Below are positions 15,936 through 23,919 of a stretch of 24,088 nucleotides of DNA, piece by piece. The DNA is from Planctomycetota bacterium. Lineage in GTDB: Bacteria > Planctomycetota > Planctomycetia > Pirellulales > Pirellulaceae. The stretch's first letter is position 1. Each line of letters opens with the position of its first letter. The position numbers and the translations under genes were made by a program. The DNA is taken from contig JAPLNJ010000623.1 of NCBI GenBank assembly GCA_026692885.1, forward strand, positions 1 through 24,088, read 5' to 3'. The notes under the pieces were generated by a model. The model saw nothing but the letters and a program-made list of their open reading frames with translations. It did no database searches and had not been told where the DNA came from.

Positions 15936-18048
15936 GACCGACACTCCGCCATCGCGGATTCTGATCGTGGAAGATGAACTCGTTGTCGCCATGGACATCT
16001 CGGGGCGGTTGACCCACCTAGGCTATGCGGTGGCCGGCACTGTGGCGACGGGCGAGGGAGCGATTGCCCTGGCCCAACAGACCCAGCCGGACTTGGTCTT
16101 GCTGGACATTCGCCTGCGCGGCCCGATGACGGGGATCGAGGCCGCGGAGCAAATCCGCCAGCGTTTTGGCTACCCCGTGGTGTTCCTGACGGCGTACGCC
16201 GAGGACGACACGTTGTGCCGCGCCAGCCAAGCGAATCCGCTGGGCTACGTCCTCAAGCCATTCGGCGACCGAGAACTCAAGACGGCCATCGAGATGGCAC
16301 TCTACAGGCACCGGTCGGAAGATCAGGCGTCTTGGGACGTGGCCGTCACTGCGGCTCTAGCCGCCTTGTATGCCCCTTTGATATCGTCCGAATCATCCCT
16401 GGACACGATGGCCCAGGAGGTGTTGCAGCGAGCGCAGACGCTGACGGGCAGCGGACACGGATTCGTCTCGATGATCGACCCTGTCAACCATGAGAATGTG
16501 GCGCTGGCCTTGACCGGCATGATGCAAGACGGCAGTTGCTTGATTGAGGGGAAAGCTCGACAAATTGCCTTTCCGCGCGGGGCCGACGGGCGGTATCCCG
16601 GCCTCTGGGGCGAGGCGTTGAACACCCGGCAAGCATTCTTCAGCAACTCGCCCGCGACGCACCCGGCGGCGGTCGGCGTCCCGTCCGGCCATGTGCCACT
16701 CCAGCAAGTGCTTACCGTCCCAGTTCTGTTGGGGCCGCAATTGGTCGGTCAGATCACTTTGGCCAATCCGGAACGCGACTACACCGCGCGGGACCTGCAC
16801 GCCATGCAGCGCCTGGCTGAATTCTATGCCTTGGGGATTCAACGCCAACGGATCGAGGAATCGCTGCGACAGGCTCGGGATGCGGCTGAGGCGGCCGACC
16901 GGCTGAAGAGTGAGTTCCTGGCCAACATGAACCACGAGATCCGCACGCCGATGGCGGCCATCTTGGGCTTTAGCGAATTGCTGGCCAGCTCGGATCTGGG
17001 TGCACCCGAGCAGCGGGAATTCCTGCGGATGATCCAACGCAATGGGGATGTGCTCATGAGATTGCTCAGCGACATCCTGGATTTGTCGCAGATCGAAGCC
17101 GGCCAGCTGCTGTTGGCGAAGAGCGAGTATTCGCTCCAGCACATCGTTGACGATGTGCTGGCGGTGGTGCGATTCCAGGCCGCCGAGAAAGGCCTGAGCC
17201 TCCAGGTGGTCCGCTTGTTTCCGCTGTTTGAAACACTTTACACGGACCCCGTGCGTCTGCGTCAGATCCTCGTGAAGCTCGTGGGCAACGCCATGAAATT
17301 CACCCCGCGCGGGGAAGTCAGCCTCACGCTCCTAGCTCTTCCCGAGACGGGGCAGATGCAGTTCACTGTCACCGATACGGGGATTGGGATGTCGGCCACC
17401 ACGCTGGCCAGGCTGTTCCAGCCCTTCACGCAGGGAGACGGCACGCATACTCGTCCTTATGGCGGCACAGGATTGGGTCTGGCGATTTCCCAGCGACTGG
17501 CCAAGGCGCTCGGCGGCCAGATCGAAGTCCAGAGCGAATTGGGCCGCGGAAGCACCTTCACGCTGACCCTTGACGTGGGTGCCCCGTCGGCGGCATCCTC
17601 GCCGCCACCACCGGCCGTGTTCGCCGCATGGGACGAAGCCTCGGCCAAGCCGCTGGCGTTGCAGGGTCGGGTACTGCTAATGGAGGACGAAAACAGTCTT
17701 CGCCTGATCATTCGCCATATCCTGAGCAAATTGAATCTGGAAGTCGACACGGCGAACGACGGCCGTAGCGGTTGCGAGCTGGCGGAAAAGTCGTGGGTGG
17801 AAGGCCGGCCGTACGACCTGATCCTGATGGACATCCAGATGCCGGGGATGGACGGCTTCGAGGCCACGCGGTGGCTCCGACAGCAGGGTTGGCAAGGCCC
17901 GATCGTGGCGCTGACCGCCTATGCGATGGCGGGGGATCGCGAAAGATGCCTGAACGCCGGCTGCAATGACTACCTTGCCAAACCCGTTGTCATGGCGCAA
18001 CTCCGCGAGCTCCTGACGCGGTATTTGGGTAGTGTGACGCAGGCCTAA
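15925..18048 (+). CDS. Hybrid histidine kinase: REC - GAF - HisKA - HATPase - REC
   Basis: A 707-residue cytoplasmic hybrid kinase. The first receiver (10-130) has acidic pocket ED16-17 and D61 with K111. A GAF-like sensor (about 140-305, ending ANPERDYTARDLHAMQRLAEFYA) follows, then a coiled helix. HisKA has phospho-His H337 in FLANMNHEIRTPM. The HATPase domain shows VGNAMKFTPRGE, DTGIGM and GGTGLGLAIS. A second receiver (579-707) has D636 in LILMDIQMPGMDG and K686. AGGAG precedes the ATG, which lies inside the end of the previous kinase gene. Both genes carry receivers and kinase cores, so a branched phosphorelay is likely. No DNA-binding output domain is encoded in the pair. A link to the nif genes 2 kb downstream is only positional. 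Confidence 0.9.
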   Translation: MKPETDTPPSRILIVEDELVVAMDISGRLTHLGYAVAGTVATGEGAIALAQQTQPDLVLLDIRLRGPMTGIEAAEQIRQRFGYPVVFLTAYAEDDTLCRASQANPLGYVLKPFGDRELKTAIEMALYRHRSEDQASWDVAVTAALAALYAPLISSESSLDTMAQEVLQRAQTLTGSGHGFVSMIDPVNHENVALALTGMMQDGSCLIEGKARQIAFPRGADGRYPGLWGEALNTRQAFFSNSPATHPAAVGVPSGHVPLQQVLTVPVLLGPQLVGQITLANPERDYTARDLHAMQRLAEFYALGIQRQRIEESLRQARDAAEAADRLKSEFLANMNHEIRTPMAAILGFSELLASSDLGAPEQREFLRMIQRNGDVLMRLLSDILDLSQIEAGQLLLAKSEYSLQHIVDDVLAVVRFQAAEKGLSLQVVRLFPLFETLYTDPVRLRQILVKLVGNAMKFTPRGEVSLTLLALPETGQMQFTVTDTGIGMSATTLARLFQPFTQGDGTHTRPYGGTGLGLAISQRLAKALGGQIEVQSELGRGSTFTLTLDVGAPSAASSPPPPAVFAAWDEASAKPLALQGRVLLMEDENSLRLIIRHILSKLNLEVDTANDGRSGCELAEKSWVEGRPYDLILMDIQMPGMDGFEATRWLRQQGWQGPIVALTAYAMAGDRERCLNAGCNDYLAKPVVMAQLRELLTRYLGSVTQA

Positions 18049-18049
18049 G

Positions 18050-18254
18050 GGGCCTTGATCGAACCTTACGGTCTTCGGGGTTGTCGGTGTCAAGCATGGG
18101 GTTTTACGGTTTCGCATAGACGGACCGCTAGCTGGGGTCTGATCCTTTGTCTCACGCCCCGTCTCTGCCAAACCGTTAAGTCTCATGCTTTGCGCGCAGG
18201 GGCCAAAAATGTCGTTTGCTGCTAGCATTTTGCGTAGCGTTCTGATCAAGGCCC
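18050..18254. mobile_element. Composite palindromic element, copy A (collapsed interior)
   Basis: Outermost arms GGGCCTTGATC (18050-18060) and GATCAAGGCCC (18244-18254) are a perfect 11-bp pair that extends imperfectly inwards. A second pairing joins AAGCATG (18092-18098) and GGTTTTACGGTTT with AAACCGTTAAG...CATGCTT (18170-18190). Between 18101 and 18226 the block is homologous to 19541-19746, but where that copy holds a 96-bp hairpin this one has only GGGGTCTGATCC. It starts 2 bp after the kinase stop codon, so it may supply the terminator. Confidence 0.75.
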
Positions 18255-18410
18255 GCCGGAGACAACGTGGGGAAGCATGAGTCTTTTATTACGGCCGAAC
18301 TGTGGGCCACCTTTGGCCGATAATCTCTTGGAAGGATCCGTCCTGAGCTGCGCAGAGCGGCGACGGACGGCCAGAGCGGATTACTGCCGTTCTTGTGCCG
18401 TCCGGGTAAG

Positions 18411-18507
18411 GGGTCGGGTGTTCAGAAATTCATTCTTTGCGGGCCAAGTACCTTCCATTAGCAGAGTCGTCTCACCGAAAGAAAGTGAATTTCTGAACAC
18501 CCGACCC
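18411..18507. repeat. GGGTC-ended hairpin, copy 1
   Basis: Perfect 22-bp arms beginning GGGTCGGGTGTTCAGAAATT (18411-18432) return at 18486-18507, with an approximate extension to 28 bp and a loop of about 53 bp. Total length is 97 bp. Copies 2 and 3 (19575 and 21740) have nearly the same length and GGGTC/GACCC ends, but different inner arm sequence. The remaining sequence from 18255 to 18410 and from 18508 to 18583 shows no gene. Confidence 0.8.
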
Positions 18508-18583
18508 GTAGCCACAGGCCCGTCCTCAACGTCCGGGTCGGAAGGCTCGGAGTCCACACCTCGGACCAGGAGTCGCTGCTACG

Positions 18584-18877
18584 ATGCCGGAATCCTCTCC
18601 GCAAATCTCCGACTTGAGCGAGTTGCGAGAATTCGTCCAGCGGCAATTGTGTGAACGTAATGAACTGGAGGTGGGTGCCTTTCAGTTCACCGAGCGGATT
18701 CTGGAGAAGGGCGGGGCTCCCTGTGGGATTTGCTTCTGCCTGCACGGTCCGCGGAGCGTAAAGCTGATCGCGATTTGGGAGACGCGTCGGAATACGCTCA
18801 TGTTTTACGGCTCGACCGGCGAACGGGTTCAGAAAATTCAACTGGCAGGCCTCAATCCTTCAAGAGTTTTTCGCTGA
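18584..18877 (+). CDS. Hypothetical protein, 97 residues
   Basis: A small soluble protein with an acidic N-terminal helix (SELREFVQRQLCERNELEVGAF) and a beta-rich C-terminal half (GICFCLHGPRSVKLIAIWE, TLMFYGSTGERVQKIQL). The organisation, balanced composition and AGGAG 12 bp upstream of the ATG support a real gene. It resembles short conserved planctomycete proteins of unknown role, but I cannot name a family. Its last 26 bp overlap the end of the convergent gene at 18852-19310. Confidence 0.65.
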   Translation: MPESSPQISDLSELREFVQRQLCERNELEVGAFQFTERILEKGGAPCGICFCLHGPRSVKLIAIWETRRNTLMFYGSTGERVQKIQLAGLNPSRVFR

Positions 18878-19310
18878 GGATCGCCGCAATCTGCTGGTTG
18901 TATTCACCGGCGGTCGTCCGGGGAGCGATCCAGCTGGCATAGTCGAAGTCGGGATATGTCAGCGGTTCACCCGGTCGGCGGTGGTAGTTGAAGAAGTCGC
19001 GGATCTTGGCGGCCAGCTCTTCGTTTTCGTACGCGCCCAAATCCAGGTCCGCCGACGTCCGCGCGATGTGTTCGGCAGGCTGGAACGGGTGCGGCGGAAC
19101 GTTGGTCACGCATTGCTCCAAGCCGCAACCAACGTACACCTGGAACGGCCTGAAATCCAGCCCTGCGATCAATTGCGGACCGCCGCCGTAGTCGGCGACC
19201 CACACGTTGTCGTGTGTGGCCAGCACGCGGTCGGGCAGCACCACCGAGAGGCGGACTTCCGCCTCCGGATCGAATCGTTTCAGCAGTTCGATGATCTGTT
19301 GGACTCGCAT
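18852..19310 (-). CDS. Hypothetical protein, 152 residues
   Basis: It begins MRVQQIIELLKRFDPEAEVRLSVVLPDR, an opening also seen in many small uncharacterised bacterial proteins that start with a helix and an LLKxxDPxAEV-type turn. A GGGPQLIAGLDFRPFQVYVGCG segment follows, then an acidic, helical C-terminal half. It has no signal peptide or membrane segment. The ATG at 19310 follows GAGAAG; the open frame upstream to 19508 lacks coding character. Convergent overlap of 26 bp with the preceding gene. Function unknown. Confidence 0.65.
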   Translation of the reverse strand: MRVQQIIELLKRFDPEAEVRLSVVLPDRVLATHDNVWVADYGGGPQLIAGLDFRPFQVYVGCGLEQCVTNVPPHPFQPAEHIARTSADLDLGAYENEELAAKIRDFFNYHRRPGEPLTYPDFDYASWIAPRTTAGEYNQQIAAILSEKLLKD

Positions 19311-19526
19311 GACTTCTCGCTCGCGACGGACTTCGAGGCACGCCGATGCGTTGGAGACCGCGGTCCTGCAATGGATATCGGCCGCCATCATCGGTGGAAG
19401 GGACCCTCCGTCATTGTACCGTCGGAGCGACCGCGTTGGGAGGTGTTGGGGCAACGCGGATTGGATCACTTCCCGGTTGATACACTGTCGGGTGCTTACT
19501 GGCACCAAACGGTTTCTTGATCCTGT

Positions 19527-19746
19527 CGCGTAAAGAATGAGGTTTTACGGTTTCGCATAGCAGGACCGCCGGCTGGGGTCAGACGTACAGATTTCAGTCT
19601 TCGCGGTCCTGTGCCCAACCACCTGGAAAGCCTTCTGTCCGCGAAAACTGAAATCTGTACGTCTGACCCCTTGTCTCGCGACCCGTCCAGGTTGAACCGT
19701 TAACTCCCATTCTTTACGCGCAAGGGCCGAAATACCGTTTGGTGCT
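19527..19746. mobile_element. Composite palindromic element, copy B (with inserted hairpin)
   Basis: Outer arms CGCGTAAAGAATG (19527-19539) and CATTCTTTACGCG (19708-19720) are a perfect 13-bp pair. The next segment, GGTTTTACGGTTTCGCATAG, is identical to copy A at 18101-18119, and the downstream part to GCTAGC at about 19744-19749 is also homologous. The centre is filled by the hairpin at 19575-19670. Compared with copy A the stem reads AAGAATG/CATTCTT instead of AAGCATG/CATGCTT: both strands change together. Confidence 0.75.
19575..19670. repeat. GGGTC-ended hairpin, copy 2
   Basis: Arms of 32 bp with one mismatch start GGGGTCAGACGTACAGATTT at 19575 and return to GTCTGACCCC at 19670. The first 24 bp pair perfectly. 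Length is 96 bp. It sits exactly at the centre of composite element B. The stretch from 19747 to 20008 upstream of the nifA-like gene holds no supported gene and no clear sigma-54 site. Confidence 0.9.
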
Positions 19747-20008
19747 AGCCAACCAACGATCGTTCCCAGCCTTTTAGGTGGTCGATGATTGCACAGGAGA
19801 AGACGGTCCGCCGCTGGGCGGCTGGTGGTTGATGGCCTACGGTTTGCATCGGTGTGCAGCGGGGTGCGGCAGCTCTTCTCCTGGTGAAACGGACCGGTTT
19901 CTGCCCATGACGGTGGCAGACGGTGCATTTTTCTTGGGCGATGGGGCTGCGTGGGAACGCAGCATCACGGGCAACACGAATTATTCCTAGCGGAATGAGA
20001 CACTTCAC

Positions 20009-21562
20009 ATGCTGCTGGATATAGGCCGACATGAGCGTGAATTGGAGGTGCTGGTCTGTATCAGTCGGCTGTTGGCTGCTCCGTCGGGCCAGCGCCAGAT
20101 GCTGACGGCCATGTTGCGCGAATTGGAAGAGAAACTGGGCCTGCTGCGAGGCACAGTCATGCTGCTGTCGCCGGACGGCAGTGAACTGATCGTGGAAGCC
20201 GCGCCGGACATTCCGTCGCCGCAGCATACGGAACTTCGCTATCGGTGCGGCGAGGGCGTCATCGGGGCGGTCGTTCAGACCGGTCAGCCGGCCCTCATCC
20301 CCCGAGTCTCGCAGGAACCGCGGTTTACCAACCGGATCCACAAACGGCCCACGGCAGGCGATGCGGACATCAGCTTCTTGTGCGTGCCGATTGCCTTGGG
20401 CAGCGAGGCCGTGGGCACCTTGTCCGTAGATGTCGCGGTCGCCGATCGAGCGCGGCTTCACGAACGGCAACGGTTCCTGGAGATTGTGGCCAGCCTGATC
20501 GCCTACGACGTCAAGTCGCGGCGGGTGGAGGCGCTCCAGAGGCAACACCTTGAGGCTGAAAACCTGCGTCTGCGCGACGCATTACAGGAACGGTTCCGAC
20601 CGGAGAACATCCTTGGCAACTCGCACGCCATGCGCGAAGTCTATGTCAAGATCCATCAAGTCGCAGGTAGCGATACGACGGTGCTGGTGCGGGGCGAGTC
20701 CGGCACGGGCAAGGAATTGGCCGCTTCGGCGGTCCACTACACCAGCCCCCGGAGCCAACAGCCGCTGGTCAAGGTCAACTGTGCGGCGTTAAACGAGCAT
20801 CTGCTGGAAAGCGAGTTGTTCGGGCATGAAAAGGGGGCCTTTACCGGCGCCACGCATGCGCGGATCGGGCGGATCGAGGAGGCTGAGGGCGGTACACTGT
20901 TCCTGGACGAGATCGGCGATTTCTCGCAGGCAATCCAGGTCAAACTGCTCCGCATGCTGCAGGAGCGTGAATTCGAACGCGTGGGCAGCAACCGCACCAT
21001 CCAGGCCGATATTCGCGTGATCGCCGCGACGAATCAGGACCTGGAAGCGCGCGTGGCCGCGGGCCTGTTCCGCCAAGATCTGTACTATCGGATCAACGTC
21101 TTCCCGATCTTTCTGCCGCCCTTGCGGGAACGCCGCGACGATATCCTGCTGCTGGCCGATCACTTTGTCGCCAAGTACGCGCGCAAGATGGGGAAGGAAG
21201 TCCGGCGCATCAGCACGCCCGCCATCAATATGATGTTCGCCTATCACTGGCCTGGAAATGTCCGCGAGCTGGAGAATTGCATCGAGTACGCCGTGGTGCT
21301 CAGTACCGACGGGGTGATCCACGGGCAGAATCTGCCGCCGACGCTGCAACTGCCCGAGCTGGCCGAAACGGCCCGCGCCGGTTCGCTGAAGGCGCGTGTG
21401 GAAGTGCTGGAGAAGGACCTGATCATGGACGCGCTGAAGTCCAACCACGGGCACCTGACCGCGGCCGCCCAGCAGTTGGGCATCACGCCCCGCATGGTCC
21501 GCTACAAGATCAAGAACCTGGGGATCGACTACCGGCGATTCTTCAAGAAACTGGTGTCGTGA
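20009..21562 (+). CDS. nifA: NifA-like sigma-54-dependent activator (GAF - AAA+ - HTH)
   Basis: A 517-residue enhancer-binding protein. A GAF domain occupies about 15-170. The AAA+ domain (about 202-430) has Walker A GESGTGKE (229-236), the sigma-54 contact loop GAFTGA (276-281), Walker [12 protein letters not shown] (294-304) and the WPGNVREL sensor region (414-421). A Fis-type HTH at about 465-510 contains [18 protein letters not shown], which closely resembles NifA. The cysteine pair (C-x4-C) between AAA+ and HTH of oxygen-sensing rhizobial NifA is absent; no cysteine lies in 425-517. Redox control, if present, must therefore come from elsewhere, perhaps through the GAF domain. It lies 1 kb upstream of nifH, which has a sigma-54 promoter. 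ATG at 20009, with only a weak ribosome-binding site. A non-nif enhancer-binding protein is possible but less likely. Confidence 0.85.
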   Translation: MLLDIGRHERELEVLVCISRLLAAPSGQRQMLTAMLRELEEKLGLLRGTVMLLSPDGSELIVEAAPDIPSPQHTELRYRCGEGVIGAVVQTGQPALIPRVSQEPRFTNRIHKRPTAGDADISFLCVPIALGSEAVGTLSVDVAVADRARLHERQRFLEIVASLIAYDVKSRRVEALQRQHLEAENLRLRDALQERFRPENILGNSHAMREVYVKIHQVAGSDTTVLVRGESGTGKELAASAVHYTSPRSQQPLVKVNCAALNEHLLESELFGHEKGAFTGATHARIGRIEEAEGGTLFLDEIGDFSQAIQVKLLRMLQEREFERVGSNRTIQADIRVIAATNQDLEARVAAGLFRQDLYYRINVFPIFLPPLRERRDDILLLADHFVAKYARKMGKEVRRISTPAINMMFAYHWPGNVRELENCIEYAVVLSTDGVIHGQNLPPTLQLPELAETARAGSLKARVEVLEKDLIMDALKSNHGHLTAAAQQLGITPRMVRYKIKNLGIDYRRFFKKLVS

Positions 21563-21614
21563 TGCGGCGGATCAAGGGCGTCCAGGGGGCTGCGGCAGCA
21601 GCCGGTTGTACGAT

Positions 21615-21635
21615 CCGGCGGAGCCGGTCCTTTTT
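21615..21635 (+). terminator. Probable intrinsic terminator after nifA
   Basis: A short GC stem CCGGC-GGA-GCCGG (21615-21627) is followed by TCCTTTTT (21628-21635), 53 bp past the nifA-like stop codon. The stem is only 5 bp, so strength is uncertain. Confidence 0.45.
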
Positions 21636-21647
21636 GCGTCTTTGCGC

Positions 21648-21680
21648 CTTGGCGTGAAAATAGGAACCGCTCACGCCAAG
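21648..21680. repeat. CTTGGCGTGA / TCACGCCAAG palindrome
   Basis: A 10-bp perfect inverted repeat (21648-21657 and 21671-21680) within a GCGTCTTTGCGCCTTGGCG context. This is a common dispersed bacterial repeat whose chance translation gives HAKAQRRK. No gene lies here. Confidence 0.7.
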
Positions 21681-21739
21681 CCGCCAAGAAAAGACAGGCC
21701 ATGCCTGGGCCGTGCAAAACTGGGCGGAAACAGCGGCCA

Positions 21740-21832
21740 GGGTCTGTCGTTCAAATTTCAGTTTTGCGGCGGCGAGACTCTCCACCCTCGTTGCCCAGAG
21801 GCCGCAAAAACTGAAATTTGAAGGACTGACCC
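21740..21832. repeat. GGGTC-ended hairpin, copy 3, at the broken end of hicA
   Basis: Arms 21740-21770 and 21801-21832 pair over about 31 bp with a few mismatches and single-base gaps; the core TTCAAATTTCAG pairs perfectly. Ends are GGGTC and GACCC. Length is 93 bp, like copies 1 and 2. HicA similarity stops 26 bp away at 21858, and the normal C-terminal half of the toxin is not found beyond the hairpin. Confidence 0.8.
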
Positions 21833-21857
21833 ATGTCTGCGGGCGGAACAGAAGTGG

Positions 21858-21986
21858 AACAAACTCTGGCCAGCTAGGACGAGATAGAACCCGGTGTGAT
21901 GTGCCGGATTGACGTTTGACCGTCCAGCCGATCCGGAACAAAGCGGCCAGCACCAAGCGGGCTTTGGTTGACAACCATTGACTCAT
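21858..21986 (-). pseudogene. hicA: hicA toxin, 5' fragment only
   Basis: 43 codons from an ATG at 21986 read MSQWLSTKARLVLAALFRIG and continue to RPSWPEFV, a clear match to the N-terminal half of HicA mRNA interferases. The active-site histidine is kept (H31, in SGTSHRVL), although an extra Thr sits before it compared with the usual SGSHRVL. The family then expects a FAFHD...ARIAKHTGL half; here the frame runs into a palindromic repeat and unrelated sequence. The start overlaps the hicB stop as ATGA, so the original coupling is preserved. The product is almost certainly inactive. Confidence 0.75.
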
Positions 21987-22183
21987 GCTGGCACCGCAAA
22001 GACTTCACGAAGTTCCGGGACACTCTCCCTATTTTCGAGCTGATCGGCCAGCACCCGCAAGGCCAATGCCTTGACCTTGGAAATCGCTTCTTCTCGACTC
22101 GGTCCGTAGACCATTACGCCAGCCAGATCGGGTACTTCGGCGATCCATCGACCGTCTTCTTCGCGTTCAATTTCGATATTCAC
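21983..22183 (-). CDS. hicB: HicB-like antitoxin
   Basis: A 66-residue protein of the HicB-like antitoxin family: NIEIEREEDGRWIAEVPDL, then GVMVYGPSREEAISKVKALALRVLADQLE. This is the degenerate RNase-H-like fold that binds HicA. The start is GTG at 22183, chosen because GGAGGAGG lies 9 bp upstream and the sequence before it is not conserved. Gene order hicB-hicA with a 4-bp overlap is as in other planctomycete and cyanobacterial pairs, but the partner toxin is truncated, leaving an apparently intact orphan antitoxin. It lies on the opposite strand between nifA and nifH. No separate DNA-binding domain is visible. Confidence 0.85.
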   Translation of the reverse strand: MNIEIEREEDGRWIAEVPDLAGVMVYGPSREEAISKVKALALRVLADQLENRESVPELREVFAVPA

Positions 22184-22317
22184 TGCCTGTAACCTCCTCC
22201 GATCTGGGCTACCGTCTGTGTTGCATCGGGTTACCATGATCTGCTGCTAGCGTTTCGCTTGCCGGCCTTATTGCAGTCGCTTCGCGCTCGCGACAAACGT
22301 TTCCCGGCGGCGGCCGG

Positions 22318-22427
22318 GCGCGACATTTCTTTCCTTACGCCACTAACCCGCTGGTGCGTAAGGTGATGGACCGACGCGCAGCCGCTGACAGCACCCCGTG
22401 ACGACTTGTCGCGCGACAATTCTTTCC
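22318..22427. repeat. Direct repeat GCGCGACA(T/A)TTCTTTCC in the nifH upstream region
   Basis: The 17-bp sequence occurs at 22318-22334 and 22411-22427 with one difference, 93 bp apart (about nine helical turns). A third partial GCGACAAA lies at about 22289. A small hairpin CTTACGC/GCGTAAG falls between them (about 22334-22362). Position upstream of the nifH promoter makes a regulator-binding role plausible. Otherwise 22184-22616 shows no gene. Confidence 0.55.
22406..22419. promoter_or_regulatory. Palindrome TTGTCGCGCGACAA, candidate operator/enhancer of nifH
   Basis: A perfect 14-bp palindrome centred about 140 bp upstream of the predicted nifH transcription start, the distance at which NifA enhancers usually lie. 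It is TGT-N6-ACA rather than the classical NifA site TGT-N10-ACA, which I could not find between 21840 and 22540. Its right half coincides with the direct repeat listed above. Binding protein unknown. Confidence 0.4.
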
Positions 22428-22493
22428 CCGCGTCACGATCGTTCCCCGCCGCCGTTCCCCGCCATTTTACAGTCTTTTCGCCCGCCTGCCTGA

Positions 22494-23478
<985 letters not shown>

Positions 23479-23504
23479 GAAACCCTTTTACAGAGGACCA
23501 ACGG

Positions 23505-23864
23505 ATGATTATGGTGCGGGCCATTATTCGGCCGGAAAAATGCGATGAAGTGCTGGCCGCGTTGATGTACGCGGGGTTTCCCGCGGTGACCAAGATGGAT
23601 GTCTACGGCCGGGGCAAACAGCGCGGGATGAAGGTCGGTGAGGTCACCTACGACGAACTCCCCAAGGAGCTGATCTTTGCCGTTGTCAAGGATGCGGACA
23701 AGGACTTCGTGGTCCGTGTCATCATGCAGGCCGCGCGGACGGGTTCTAAAGGCGCCTTCGGTGACGGCAAAGTTTTCGTGACGCCGGTCGAGGAGGTCTA
23801 CACGATCAGCTCGGGCGTGCGTGAAGACGAGCAGCAGGCCGACGTGCCGGCTGCTGTCGCGTAG
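23505..23864 (+). CDS. nifI1: NifI1, PII-family regulator of nitrogenase
   Basis: A 119-residue GlnB/PII-like protein. The N-terminal MIMVRAIIRPEKCDEVLAAL, the T-loop region with GRGKQRGMKVGEVTYDELPK (36-55), the nucleotide/2-oxoglutarate-binding IMQAARTGSKGAFGDGKVFV (73-92) and the ending VEEVYTISSG (95-104) are characteristic of NifI1. Known: NifI1 with NifI2 binds NifDK and reversibly stops nitrogen fixation when fixed nitrogen rises, with 2-oxoglutarate and ATP relieving inhibition. It occurs mainly in methanogens and anaerobic bacteria. The ATG at 23505 has AGAGGA 7 bp upstream. The last 15 residues (REDEQQADVPAAVA) are a non-conserved tail. It follows nifH by 60 bp, probably in one transcript. 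Confidence 0.93.
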   Translation: MIMVRAIIRPEKCDEVLAALMYAGFPAVTKMDVYGRGKQRGMKVGEVTYDELPKELIFAVVKDADKDFVVRVIMQAARTGSKGAFGDGKVFVTPVEEVYTISSGVREDEQQADVPAAVA

Positions 23865-23919
23865 GTCAGGCTGGCCAGCCTGACGAGGTAGCCGTGTCAG
23901 GCGGGAAAGCCTGACCTAC
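23861..23919 (+). repeat. Branched hairpin after nifI1
   Basis: Outer 12-bp perfect arms GTAGGTCAGGCT (23861-23872) and AGCCTGACCTAC (23908-23919) compete with two internal hairpins: GTCAGGCT-GGCC-AGCCTGAC (23865-23884) and GTCAGGC-GGGAAA-GCCTGAC (23896-23915). The left arm begins in the last nifI1 codon. It is the same stem family as after nifH. It may be a dispersed palindrome that also trims downstream expression. Confidence 0.7.

Noticed and set aside
19745..20548. Minus-strand frame with a CTVCH heme-like motif
   Set aside because: Most of it is antisense to the nifA-like gene, and the CxxCH segment has no signal peptide, start site or family context.
21834..21850. TGT...ACA as a NifA enhancer
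   Set aside because: The spacing is 11 bp instead of 10, the site is about 700 bp from the nifH promoter and it lies at the edge of a palindromic repeat.
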